DNA of 26,340 nt, from NCBI GenBank assembly GCA_008931825.1, contig QXVZ01029067.1:1959-28298 (forward strand), written 5' to 3'. The DNA comes from Phallusia fumigata. Lineage: Eukaryota; Chordata; Ascidiacea; Phlebobranchia; Ascidiidae. The notes beneath the pieces are model-generated. The model saw nothing but the letters and a program-made list of their open reading frames with translations. It did not search any database and was not told the origin of the DNA. Positions within the stretch are counted from its first letter, which is position 1. Every line of letters starts with the position of its first letter. The position numbers were made by a program, and so were the translations under genes. Shown one piece after another: positions 10,400 to 24,954 of the stretch.

Positions 10400-10600
10400 T
10401 CATCTCCAGATAGTTAATTGTTGGTTGTTGTTTCCCCTTGAGGTGTTTAGCGTAGGTTTGGAACCGACCGCGGAAACTTACTTCTGTCGGTACAAAGCAC
10501 TTGCGCAGTTCGACTAACTTTTCTGATACCTGCTGTGCGGCCAACCGACCTGGGCGATGCGAGGCAGATGCCTTCTTTGCGCTAACTTATATGCGGCAAA
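10400..10600 (-). other. Minus-strand segment with a strong donor, unassigned
   Basis: A minus-strand frame near 10480-10544 reads QQVSEKLVELRKCFVPTE and is followed directly by a perfect GTAAGT. It could be the 3' end of an exon, but no acceptor or further exon could be matched and the frame has no ATG. Confidence 0.18.
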
Positions 10601-11252
10601 AAATTCTTTGATGTATCATTGACGTTTGCAATGGTGGCGTTTGTTTAAATCCAAACAGATATTTAAGCTTTGTCGCCTGGTGTTCAATAAATTTTTTGTT
10701 GAAACGATTTTAAATTGTGGGGATAGACGGTTACAGTGAGCAGGTGGTGTATGTCACAGTGAAGGCTACAGGAAATCTGAATACAAATACAGTAAGGTAC
10801 GGTGCGTATTGAGTTGAGAGAGTTTTTTAGAGCCAATGCAAGATTAAAGAAATAACAATATATGGCATAAAAAATCTCAGATCTCAAAAATCTCGGTACC
10901 GAAATAACTTCATTCCCGAATGAATATTTGTCGTTTCATTGCGGATTAGTAAATAACTTTGGCTAAAAGGGATCAATCAACTTTTCGTTTTCCATTCGTA
11001 AATTCCCTGTTTCTAATATTGCCACGTCGAAAAAAAGACAAAAACAACAAAACGTTTTAAAATGTTCAGCTGATATACGCATTGTGCAAGAAACTGAGTG
11101 GAAAGCACAAAAAAGTGAAAAACGGCAATTTAATAAACTTAACTTCAATTGTACTCGAAAAAATAAAACTGAAAATTGCAATGTTGCAAATATAGAAGAG
11201 TAACAAAAGTAAACAATAATAAAAACACTCAAAACATGATTGTCACAAAAGT
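10601..11252. other. AT-rich intergenic
   Basis: No exon, RNA gene or repeat recognised. It may contain the 3' UTR of the candidate minus-strand exon to its right. Confidence 0.35.
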
Positions 11253-11258
11253 TTTATT
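11253..11258 (-). terminator. Possible polyadenylation signal
   Basis: TTTATT on the plus strand gives AATAAA on the minus strand, about 380 bp downstream of the stop codon of the candidate minus-strand exon ending at 11636. Confidence 0.25.
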
Positions 11259-11635
11259 GTTGTACTGCCATGGGTGGCGTTTTTATTAGTCACGCTTTGT
11301 AAACATTGCGGTTAAAATTGTTGCAAGGTGACAACTTGACATCGCATTTTGAATTCATTTTACTTTTTTAGTTGAAATGATATAACATAAAAACATTATG
11401 GGCGTGCAGTTGTGTCGTGTTGGCCTGGAAACATAAAATTTGTATCCATCAGCTTGTATGCTGAAATGTAAGACAAGCATGCAAAGGACTGAAAGGAGGC
11501 GAAGTAGCTTGAATTGAAGTAACTGTTTGTGGTGAAACGTGCAAGTGTGTCAAAGTAGTTGAGGCAGTTTTAGAATTTCTAGGTCTTTTAAAATAGCTTA
11601 ATCTTAATTCTTGATGGATAAATTTGTAGGCTTTG

Positions 11636-11893
11636 TTAGATGCCATAGCATAATGTTTGATTGTGCAAAACATTAGTTTGAACTGATTTGGAACTAGTTG
11701 AACTGAAAGTTTTTGGTACAAACTGGTTTGGAAGGTATGATACATCTTGATTTTTGACATAATCACAAGCTGCTACAACAGGATAGTTGTGTTGCATTAT
11801 TATTTTGGTTCTGTTGGTTTTAAGGTTGTCATTTTCAGCCTCCAAATGAATTTCCAATCGTTTGCCATGAGTGGACAAAACAATAATTCTTAA
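11636..11893 (-). CDS. Candidate terminal exon, unknown protein
   Basis: A minus-strand frame of about 85 codons starts after TTAATTAAG (a weak acceptor) and ends in TAA at 11636. It contains the helical stretch KRLEIHLEAENDNLKTN and then a polar, Ser- and Val-rich tail. There is no ATG in a sensible place, so it would be the last exon of a gene extending to higher coordinates. An overlapping second minus frame (11449-11766) is also open and Thr/Ser/Pro-rich, so the true frame is uncertain and a frameshift is possible. I recognise no family. Confidence 0.25.
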   Translation of the reverse strand, partial: LRIIVLSTHGKRLEIHLEAENDNLKTNRTKIIMQHNYPVVAACDYVKNQDVSYLPNQFVPKTFSSTSSKSVQTNVLHNQTLCYGI

Positions 11894-12067
11894 TTAAATA
11901 CTACCTTATGCAATAAATAAAACAAAGGCCTATCTTTAATAACAAAGCATCTACCCACTAGGTTCTTGAAATGGGACAAATTATTAAACAGTGTCCTATT
12001 CAGATTAAATTTAGACAATTTGTACCCTAGAGCTGCTTTCATTTTTCCCTGTAAAACTTGTTTTGCT

Positions 12068-12225
12068 AATTATGTGTTCCCTTCCATGAAGCGGACACAT
12101 ATTGCTTTAATATGTTTTTTCTTTATTACTTTTTCTGTCTAACAGGAGTTTGTTTCCAGGTTTTGGTCAAGAAAGAGTCATCCAAATTTCTTTAAATTTT
12201 TACACATGGTAGATGGGTATCTGGG
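12068..12225 (+). repeat. Dispersed hairpin-repeat family, copy 1
   Basis: The segment shares its layout with 14405-14568: a short CCCTT/AAG inverted repeat, then GACACATATTG, a T-rich tract, CTGTCTAAC, and GTCAAGAAAGAGTC. No coding frame is conserved. It probably belongs to a genome-wide interspersed repeat of unknown class. Confidence 0.65.
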
Positions 12226-12467
12226 AAGTGATTTATTATTACCCTGCTCATATTCATGTGCAAAATTAGGGATTAAGACGTCATTGGAATGAAAGTTCCC
12301 AACATAAAAATGATAAAACGAACAATTGTGTATGTTAGGTCCTCGAATGGTTGATTTATGTGTGATGATACATGTCATAGTCGAATTTGATATGTGTGAT
12401 CTTACTGGTCTCTGTGACTACGGATTGAGTGTTAATGTTGACAGTTAGTACTTCTATTTGACAACAA

Positions 12468-12720
12468 ATGACCATAACTGATAGCTTATCAAAACAAAAG
12501 TGCAGACAGTATAATGTTGAATATCTGAAGTATGGATTTATTAGTGCTCCAAATAATAGGCAACAACCGATGTGCCTTCTTTGTGAAAAAGTGGTTTCCA
12601 ACGAGGCTATGAAACCATCCAGGCTTTCGGAGCATTTAAAAAAAAGCACCCTGACAAAGAGAGAGAGAGTTTGTCACACTTTCAAACGTTGCTACTATTT
12701 TGTTTGACCTGAAAACTCTT
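12468..12720 (+). pseudogene. hAT transposase fragment, BED zinc finger (ZBED5-like)
   Basis: The frame encodes YNVEYLKYGFISAP, then CLLCEKVVSNEAMKPSRL and EHLKK. This matches the N-terminal BED-type zinc finger of hAT transposases and domesticated relatives such as ZBED5, where C-x2-C is followed by His residues. The conserved continuation KHPDKERESLSHFQ is found only one frame over, after a run of eight A at 12637-12644, so a single-base loss in the homopolymer has broken the reading frame. The catalytic core of the transposase is absent. The gene is a dead remnant of the element whose 3' end lies at 13739. Confidence 0.75.
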
Positions 12721-13739
12721 GTGTTTGCCCTGTCAGAACAGGATACTGATGTTAATGTTTGATTGCAACAATAATGATATATTGTAGTGTTTTTAAATCT
12801 GTTTGTGACTTTTTTGTTCTGCAGTGCCATAGAATTAGTACCTAGTGGTTTTTACATTAAAATCAGGTTCGAAAAGTGTGATTGAAAGGTATCTGGTTGT
12901 TGTTAACAACCAAAATTTGTCTATTTTGATTTATTGCTAGTAACTAATTAAAAAAATGAAACTAGAATATAAAAGATTTAGAATTGTCTGAGCAAAGCTT
13001 AAAAGTCAGGCATTAAAACAAAATTGTTTTGCTTTTTTGTGGCGTAAGCAACACTCATACATGTAAAACTGTTTCATAAAACACAAGTTTCACATGCAAT
13101 AAATGGGCGTCTGAAGTTCTGACTAAAAATTTTTTATCTGCCACATTTACTGTATGTTTCGTACAGCACTGCAACAAGTTTTGCCTTGAATGCAAAATGG
13201 TGCAACTCTAAATGTATTTTTTAAACAACACAGTCCAGTGGTTGGTATCAGCCCACTGCTTTACCCATATAGTGGATGTTAACTTGGGACTGCTAGGCAG
13301 TTATTTATCATGTGACAATCAAGCAGTGATTGTATTAGGGTAGAAACATGTTAAATATGTTATCCTGCAAAATACAAAGAGCAACAATATCTCAAGTGTC
13401 ATTTGCATGTATACTACCATTTGGTTTAATAACGGTCAAAATGTTGATTGGTTCAACACCACTATACTGCGATGAAAAGGGTTATGCGTGGTGACCCATA
13501 TGTTTATGCTTGTAGACAAATAGGGTTTAAAATGCCAAGGACATTGAAGACTTACTGTAATTATGGTGCCCTTCCTTTTCACAATGGCAAACAATACCCC
13601 ATTGTGACATGACGCTGCTGTTGTGATATAACATAGATAGGTTGCAACACAGGCCATGCTGGATCGAATTTTTTTTGGTTTCGACTACTTTGTCAGAATT
13701 AAAAAAGAGTCGCCAGGACTAAAAGATTGAGAACCATTG
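12468..13739 (+). mobile_element. Internally deleted hAT element
   Basis: The BED-finger fragment lies at the left. At 13721-13739 the plus strand ends AAAAGATTGAGAACCATTG, the reverse complement of the hAT (Charlie-like) terminal inverted repeat type CARNGGTTCTCAAnCTTTT. Inward of it lies GAGTCGCCAGGACT, another usual subterminal feature of that group. About 1.27 kb separate the finger from the end, too short for a full transposase of roughly 600 residues, so the core has been deleted. No matching left terminal repeat was found. Confidence 0.6.
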
Positions 13740-13869
13740 ATTTGGGAGTTGTAGAGTGTGTGCTATAGCAATATGGAGGACGCAACCCCTCCAGTTTGTT
13801 TCAGTAATCAGTAGTATCTTCGATAACATAGTTTCTGACGGCACTGGTTTCTGTGATTCGACATTTAAC

Positions 13870-13960
13870 TTGGTCTTGTCTCTAAGACTGTTTGGCCCAC
13901 TTGGTGCAATATCCGACCTACAGGCTTCTATCCTTGGTTCAAGTCCCATGACTTGACTGG
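13870..13960 (+). mobile_element. tRNA-derived SINE or tRNA relic
   Basis: A Pol III A-box-like stretch (TGGCCCACTTGG, 13893-13904) is followed at tRNA-like spacing by a B-box-like stretch (GGTTCAAGTCC, 13936-13946). The intervening sequence cannot form a complete cloverleaf that I can trace, so this is a SINE head or tRNA relic and not a functional tRNA. Confidence 0.5.
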
Positions 13961-14086
13961 TTCTTTAAACTTGTGGCTTGCTGTATGTGCCGCAAGCAAA
14001 GCAAGAGCTTGCTTAAGTTGACAAGCTGTAAGATAAAGCAATCAATGCTTTTTTCGACAAAACTAACAAACTACGTCTATTGTCAG

Positions 14087-14224
14087 GCATTGTCCATGAT
14101 AGACCCAGCAAAGACCTTTTGAGACCAGCAAATTGATGCGGGCACAATCCACATCAAATTGGAACAAAAGAAAAAGAGAACGAACAAATCTTTTGAATCT
14201 TCTGTGCTCAACTGAGGAACTGAG
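14087..14224 (+). pseudogene. BEACH exon relic: PKTF...GAQ segment
   Basis: An acceptor (CTATTGTCAG) precedes and GTAAAA follows. The frame reads IDPAKTF, and after a stop and a shift reads SKLMRAQSTSNW. In WDFY3 the corresponding stretch is of the type NPKTFRNLAKPMGAQ, so this is the exon coding for the segment after DYDSEEVDL in the BEACH core. The intact right-hand gene lacks a full version of it (see 19947-19991). Confidence 0.65.
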
Positions 14225-14404
14225 GTAAAATCGGTTTAGAAATCAGCTGTTATACTTCAAATATTTTTTATTTATCAATTCTACTTGTCACATATTTTTC
14301 ATTTGGTTATTTTGGGATGAGGCTTGTTTAAAGTTACATGCTTTTTTTATTTGGCAATTAAAACACCACTCTATCAATTTGAGACTCATTAATAGTCTGT
14401 GATG

Positions 14405-14568
14405 ATCTTTATGGGTCCCCTTTCACGGGGGGCACATATTGTTTTTACTCTGTTATTTTTTTCTTTTTTATTTCTTTTTTCTGTCTAACGCGAGTTTGTT
14501 TCCACATTTCGTCAAGAAAGAGTCGTCCAAATTTCTTTATATTTTTACACATGATAGATGGGTATCAG
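14405..14568 (+). repeat. Dispersed hairpin-repeat family, copy 2
   Basis: It starts with a GTCCCC/GGGGGC inverted repeat, followed by CACATATTGTTTTTACTC, a T-rich tract, and GTCAAGAAAGAGTCGTCC. It is clearly related to 12068-12225. It interrupts the degraded BEACH exon that begins at 14355. Confidence 0.7.
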
Positions 14569-15075
14569 AAATTGTGCACTGACAATTTTTTACCCCAGTT
14601 TACCCACAGATTCACCCACAGGTCCCCAAAATGAAAAATTTTTAAAACAGCAATGTTTAACATAGTAAGTCACCTAGAAGTTTCCTATTTTGATAGTTGA
14701 TACAGTATTTTGTGACTTTAATTTGGGTTCACCAATTTTTTACCTTTTTAACCCCAATATTTTAAATATTTTTCTGTTTACATGCCCTTTGCTTCAGACA
14801 TACTAACCCAAATGTGTTGAAATTTAGGACATAGATATGTAGGATGCTTTCCATGGGATGTTTAAAAATTTTAGCCTGATCGGTCAAGTACTTACCCTCG
14901 CAATCGCAAATACATGTATAACAGCTGGCTGTTTTGCCTAAAATTTGAAACGACCTGACGCGAGGGAGTGATTTGCGATTTTACAACTCAAGCGGTGCAA
15001 CGCTCAGCGGTTGGTCACAGGCTGCTGGTTTACACATAAACTGGCATTTATAGGGTGCGGCCAGGCGGGTGTTTC
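14569..15075. other. Repeat-derived spacer inside the left pseudogene
   Basis: Low-complexity, T-rich sequence with short internal repetitions such as TTTACCC and CACCCACAG. It is not coding. It forms part of the roughly 1.47-kb insertion between the two halves of a broken BEACH exon. Confidence 0.4.
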
Positions 15076-15160
15076 ATTATGGGCCCCCTTCTTGAAAGGG
15101 GACACATATTGTTTTCACTCTGTTTGTTTTTTTTCTTTTTTCTGCCCTGCAGCTTGTCCA
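15076..15160 (+). repeat. Dispersed hairpin-repeat family, copy 3 (5' part)
   Basis: GGGCCCCCTTCTTGAAAGGGG forms a hairpin, followed by ACACATATTGTTTTCACTC and a T-rich tract. This matches the heads of copies 1 and 2. After the T-rich tract it leads into a different tandem repeat instead of the GTCAAGAAAGAG body. Confidence 0.65.
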
Positions 15161-15448
15161 CACACTTTTGGCATGAAATGTTTGATGGATTTAGATGAAA
15201 CTTTCACAGCTGAAAGATATGGTCATGGCGATGTGTCATCCATTTTGATTGACTTCTTAGCCCCAAAGGTTACCCCGCTAGCCCCCAAAAAGGTGAAATA
15301 TTTCCTTGCACTCTGTTTATGCACTTTGGCATCAAATGTTTGGCGGATTTGGATGAAACTTTTACTGTTGGTAGATATGGTCATGGAGTTGTGTCATTAG
15401 TGTTGTTTGACCCCATATCCCAACGGTTACCCCACTAGCCCCCCAAAA
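15161..15448 (+). repeat. Tandem repeat, period about 158 bp, running into a gap
   Basis: Two units are visible, aligned on TTGGCATGAAATG (15168) and TTGGCATCAAATG (15326). Each contains GATGAAAC followed by AGATATGGTCATGG, and each ends with GGTTACCCC and a CTAGCCCCC tract. The array is cut by the assembly gap, which it probably caused. The open frame across it is not evidence of a protein. Confidence 0.75.
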
Positions 15449-15777
15449 NNNNNNNNNNNNNNNNNNNNNNNNNNNNNNNNNNNNNNNNNNNNNNNNNNNN
15501 NNNNNNNNNNNNNNNNNNNNNNNNNNNNNNNNNNNNNNNNNNNNNNNNNNNNNNNNNNNNNNNNNNNNNNNNNNNNNNNNNNNNNNNNNNNNNNNNNNNN
15601 NNNNNNNNNNNNNNNNNNNNNNNNNNNNNNNNNNNNNNNNNNNNNNNNNNNNNNNNNNNNNNNNNNNNNNNNNNNNNNNNNNNNNNNNNNNNNNNNNNNN
15701 NNNNNNNNNNNNNNNNNNNNNNNNNNNNNNNNNNNNNNNNNNNNNNNNNNNNNNNNNNNNNNNNNNNNNNNNNNNNN
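15449..15777. other. Assembly gap (329 N)
   Basis: A run of undetermined bases between a tandem repeat on the left and a 17-base C run on the right. The true length may differ. Confidence 0.99.
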
Positions 15778-15795
15778 TTCAGAAACTGCATGTGT

Positions 15796-15812
15796 CCCCC
15801 CCCCCCCCCCCC
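15796..15812 (+). repeat. Homopolymer, 17 C
   Basis: A poly-C run just right of the gap. Such runs are prone to sequencing error. Confidence 0.95.
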
Positions 15813-16166
15813 TATGCTAGCAGAAACAATCATGTTATAAAACGTCAAGGGAATTGGGGACCCAATATAAATATATATCCAGCACTTCTTGTGGTAATGA
15901 CACACAAGTATTTAGTAAAAAATACACCACCTCAACCTGGTTTGCAAATGTATCTTATTTGGTTAAATATTACTTGTAGGAAGGAGCAAAAACTGTTGCA
16001 AGCACCTTATGGTAATGTCTGGTGAGTAGGCATGTGCTTATAGAGGTAAAATAAGAATGCACAGATTTGTGCAGCATAATACACAGCTATCCTATAATGT
16101 GAGAGGTACAAGACTATGAGACATGTTACATCATAATATTTTACTTAAAAGTTATCTGTTTTTCAG

Positions 16167-16306
16167 GTCTAAAACAGAATGGTGTGAAACTCGATAATGT
16201 GGTGTTGTCTGCATGGGAAAAGGAGAGTCCCCATGATTTATCAGAGCCCAACAGAGGGTGTTAGAGTTTCAGCCCATCTGCATAAATGGATAGACCTCAT
16301 CTTTGG
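16167..16306 (+). pseudogene. BEACH exon relic, homologue of 20723-20873
   Basis: The TTTTTCAG acceptor and the GTGGG donor are kept. The sequence closely tracks the right copy but carries small deletions (for example of the codons for CDY before VSAHLH). It still reads TGG (16287-16289) at the conserved Trp of HLHKWIDLIFG, where the right copy has TGA. Confidence 0.85.
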
Positions 16307-17049
16307 GTGGGAAATTTTATTTTTGTGAAATGAATGTTGTAAAGCTTTACAATACCCTTAAACTTTCATCACTATAAGGTTCGTGGTTCTAATCCCAGCA
16401 GTCACCTAATGTTTTCATGATCAACAGACAAACTTTGAAACAATAGTGTAGGCAACATTCTAGTCCGGGCCTTAGTATTATTTGTCATTTCCTCAAATGA
16501 TGTTTATACTCAAGGCTCAACATGTGTCTTTACGCCTAATTACCTACCACACATCTGACTAACTACACTGTAACTAATGGGTGAACAAAATGTAACAAAA
16601 GATTTATGATTGTTCAGTTAACAAAACTGTTAATAGGATATTTTTGCTGCTGTTTGTGGATAAGTTATGGGTCTTAACAGTCAGATGTTTTTTTTTACCC
16701 GGCACCTGGTTTTTATTATAGCATTATTATTTTGTCCACTTCCGGGACAAGATCAGTAGTTTATTTGGTAGCTGAAACTGACGGCCGAGGCAACCCTAAA
16801 ACCCACAGAACTAAGATAATAATACAACGAACTGTTGTAGAACCACTTGCCTGGCCGCAAAACAGTGATTATCTCAAAACTGTAGCGTACAGGATCCCGT
16901 GACAACAAATGATTTGGTGGATTTGGCCGAATTTATTCGGTAAAAACTGCTGAGTATTCGGTTACGATCCAAACCTAATTTATGTGCACCACTAATTGAA
17001 ACTGAAATAACTGAAACTCAAAGTTCAAAACCCTAAAACTCTTTTACAG
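16307..17049 (+). other. Intron relic with B-box-like tRNA remnant
   Basis: Corresponds in part to the intron at 20874-21116. A GGTTCTAATCCC motif near 16388, Pol III B-box-like, is shared with the right copy near 20947, so that element was present before the duplication. The rest has been lengthened by sequence not found in the right copy. Confidence 0.5.
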
Positions 17050-17190
17050 TTGCAACCAACTAGAGGAAGCTGCATTGGAAGCACACAATGTGTTTTATCA
17101 CTTGTTCTATGATCCAAAGTTGATATTTACTCAATTAAAGATCCACTAAAAAGAAATGCCACCATTGGTTTTATCAACCATTTTGGACAA
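17050..17190 (+). pseudogene. BEACH exon relic, homologue of 21117-21258
   Basis: It matches the exon encoding AHNVFHHLFYEGEVDIY and GFINNFGQ. The segment after LFY is one base shorter than in the right copy, causing a frameshift and an early stop. The acceptor and GTGAGT donor remain. Confidence 0.88.
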
Positions 17191-17432
17191 GTGAGTGTTT
17201 TAAAATTACTGCTGCAGCATGTTAAACACTGCAGCATGTTAAACAGTTAACCTAGAAAACTTGAAACAGTCATTCAACCCGATTAAAGGTTAGGCCAAAC
17301 AATTAAACTGTGATAGCAATTGCTGTGCAAACTGGTGTAAATTACCATTTACCCACAAAGAACTTGGCAAAACTGCCCACTACACTTTTTGCAAATTTTT
17401 AAACTTTCTGTTTACCTTGTTTGTTATTTTAG

Positions 17433-17602
17433 CAAAAAGCTGATGAGCCAAGACAGTTGGGAGTATTATCGTCGCAAAAACTGCCTGTCTCCTTATTTCG
17501 ACCCAGATGCAGTCAAACAGAGCCAAAAAGTTGACATTGTTGTTTCGCGACTAAAACTTTGAAAACTTGAAGAAAGCTTTGATGAAAAACAATCACTAAA
17601 TG
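17433..17602 (+). pseudogene. Pre-PH exon of the WDFY3/4-like gene, with in-frame TGA
   Basis: An acceptor (TTGTTATTTTAG) and a plausible donor (AATG, then GTAAAG) bound a frame that contains MSQDSWEYYRRKNC and FDPDAVKQ. Human WDFY3 has a similar DSKEYYMRLASGNP stretch at this place, upstream of its PH domain. The frame is interrupted by TGA at 17560-17562, after which KLEESFDEKQSLNG continues. Splice phase to the next exon is consistent (1 then 2 nt). It is the leftmost exon of the right copy that I can see; family N-terminal exons are absent. Confidence 0.5.
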
Positions 17603-17760
17603 GTAAAGAGTGTTTAAATGTAGGTAAAAAGTAGTGTACTAATCAAAACTATGACCTGTTTTCAAATTTCCACACAATTTTTCGTAGAATGAAAATAACT
17701 TCGACAGATTTTTGTTTTTTCAATGTCATAAAAATTTTAACCAAGTTTTACAACCCGTAG

Positions 17761-18065
17761 ATGCTCCCGGAACTGATGAGGCAGTCTTACTTAATATTTG
17801 TGCAAAGTGCAAAACTGACGATCATTAAGATGATTCAATTTTTGTACGAAACTCAACATCTGATGAAGTGCAAGTATGCGACATGTGTGGGCTTATCATT
17901 CAGAACACTTCGACACTAGAAAGAAAGAGGAAAAAGCCCAAAACAAGTGACCAACAGTACGAAGAAACGAACACTGACCAGTCAGATGACCCAGATAACG
18001 TGGACACTCAATCGGTGGATAATAATGTGGAAATAAGTGCCTTAATTGTGAAGTTCATGCACTGA
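17761..18065 (+). pseudogene. Pre-PH linker exon with C-x2-C pairs, broken
   Basis: After an acceptor ending in CCCGTAG the frame reads DAPGTDEAVLLNICAKC, meets TAA at 17826-17828, then continues as DDSIFVRNSTSDEVQV and CDMCGLII, followed by an acidic tail, and stops at 18063. The pattern C-x2-C-x22-C-x2-C could bind zinc if the stop were absent. I do not know this module from WDFY proteins. The donor that joins it to the PH exon is unclear. Confidence 0.35.
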
Positions 18066-18427
18066 TAATGATGACAACAGCGATTGTTGAAACATTTGCA
18101 TTGCAATGTATGAAGTGAATACGAGTTGTCTTGCAGTTATGTTTTTAATTAGGCTACTTTTTAAATGTTGTGTTTAGATACTCACTGAACATATCTATGC
18201 CCATGTGAAGTTGTTATATTTTGTGCCTATTTTGTTGCTTCGTCACTGCTAGATGAGAGCAAACTTAGTGATTACAAACAGCATGTGTCTACTTTCAGCG
18301 ATACAGGTTTCATGAGAACCATTAAAGTTACTTTTAAGAAATGACAGGACTTTCTTCAGTCATACAATTGCCAATAACATAGGCATGATCAAACTGGCCT
18401 TTTTAACCAGGTTGTTTGCGCTTACAG

Positions 18428-23882
<5,455 letters not shown>

Positions 23883-23885
<3 letters not shown>

Positions 23886-23890
23886 CGTCA
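23883..23890 (+). promoter_or_regulatory. CRE-type site overlapping the stop codon
   Basis: A perfect TGACGTCA palindrome whose first three bases are the stop codon of the WD40 terminal exon. More TGACGT half-sites follow within 50 bp (near 23895 and 23929). Confidence 0.35.
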
Positions 23891-24954
23891 GAAATGACGT
23901 ATATCGCCACCATGACAACTCTGCTGATGACGTAACACTTTGTGCAATTCCGACCGTTTTGTAATTGTCACTCCGCGGTGCAATACCAAGCGGCGTCAAG
24001 CGAATAACTTTGATCGAAGCGACAAGCGTCAGTTGTGTTTCGGGATCGTTTCAATGCTGGTTGATTGAATGCAGTTGATGTTGTATTTCACGCATGCCGT
24101 CGCAACCGTGTGTGATTTCAGTGTTTTATGCAACCCCTCCTTATTCTGCGTGCCATGTTCGTACAGCCGTCTTTTATTTATTGTCTCACGTGCACTGTTC
24201 GTCTTTCCCTCTTTTTTCTCTCTCTCGCTGACGTCATCTCCCCACACTTCATATTTGCAAGTTTTAAAGCAGTTTCCTTTCGACTTTTGCCAATGCTACG
24301 AAATCAGTCCTGTGACAGTTTTTGCTGCGTTCGAATACAACAATGTTGCTTGCGTATCTTTGTGTGTTGACAAGAGATATATGAGTGGGAAAGATTATTA
24401 TTTACAGATACTCATCACGTAGCTTCCCGGATAAATTTAACCCTCTCTACGCGACAGTGAGATGAGCATAGTTTAATACTAATTTGTGATATTAAGCATC
24501 AGATTGGTAAGGCAGTCTCTAAAAACTGACGTAGACACATCGGTGAAATGAAATAACGGGATTTGTCTGAATCACGAAAACAGTGCGGTCAGATGTGAAG
24601 AACCAAAACCCACAAACGAAAGGAGTTTCACCGAAAAGAGTGGATCGAAAACCATCTTGCACAAGCTGCACAACTTCAGGAAAATATTTTAGTTTGTGAT
24701 TTGGCTCGTTTGGTCGTTTGCTGCAGCTCGTCGCTGAATAACGAGTTCCACTTCATCCGCTAGACGACCACTAGAGCACAATGAAACTGCCCGATCTACT
24801 GTGTCGTGGCGCCGCGTGGGTTGTTTACATTTGTTAACTAATATAATGTACGCTATATGCACGTTACATTAAAACACTTTAAACACACCACAAACGTTAA
24901 GTATTTTGCAAGAAATTAAACGGGCGCCTTTTTCGCTTTTGTAGAGTGATTGTA
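23886..24954. other. 3' flank, no gene recognised
   Basis: Downstream of the BEACH gene. I searched for a FYVE finger (CxxC and RRHHCR-type motif) in the plus-strand frames and found none. The open frames at 24069-24422 sit in a pyrimidine-rich stretch and do not look like protein. A TGACGTCA lies at 24229-24236. Canonical AATAAA close to the stop was not seen; ATTAAA occurs near 24866 and 24915. Confidence 0.4.
24757..24770 (+). promoter_or_regulatory. CTCF-core-like motif, copy 3
   Basis: The plus strand reads CCGCTAGACGACCA, the same family as the motifs near 7062, 8079, 25118 and 25547 but in the opposite orientation. Confidence 0.3.

Larger units (their letters stand above)
14087..17348 (+). 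pseudogene. Decayed left copy of the WDFY3/4-like BEACH region
   Basis: The segment carries, in order, degraded homologues of sequence found again at about 19947-21558 in the right copy. They are a BEACH exon at 14087-14224, intron sequence at about 14248-14340, the start of the next exon at 14355-14407, a possible trace of that exon's end at 15879-15900, an exon at 16167-16306, an exon at 17050-17190 and the tail of another at 17249-17288. It has deletions, a frameshift (17050-17190 is 141 nt against 142 nt), stops, a lost exon and about 1.47 kb of inserted repeats. Homology ends near 17348, directly before the first exon of the right copy, so the arrangement is head-to-tail. No N-terminal exons accompany it. 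It is almost certainly non-coding now. Confidence 0.85.

Noticed and set aside
12720..12745. CCTGTCAGAACAGG inverted repeat
   Set aside because: A 5-bp stem in AT-rich transposon sequence is expected by chance.
13719..13956. Open frames on both strands near the hAT end
   Set aside because: They lie over the hAT terminal repeat and the tRNA-derived element, so they are not protein-coding.
14886..14990. Complementary words CCCTCGC/GCGAGGG and AATCGCAAAT/ATTTGCGATT
   Set aside because: The order of the second pair is swapped, so they do not form one simple hairpin; probably repeat-derived.
15407..15905. Long open frames on both strands across the gap
   Set aside because: They are open only because N codons are not stops; the flanks are tandem repeat and a poly-C run.
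24069..24422. 117-codon plus-strand frame rich in Phe, Ser and Cys
   Set aside because: It arises from a pyrimidine-rich stretch in the 3' flank; its overlapping neighbours in other frames are equally open.
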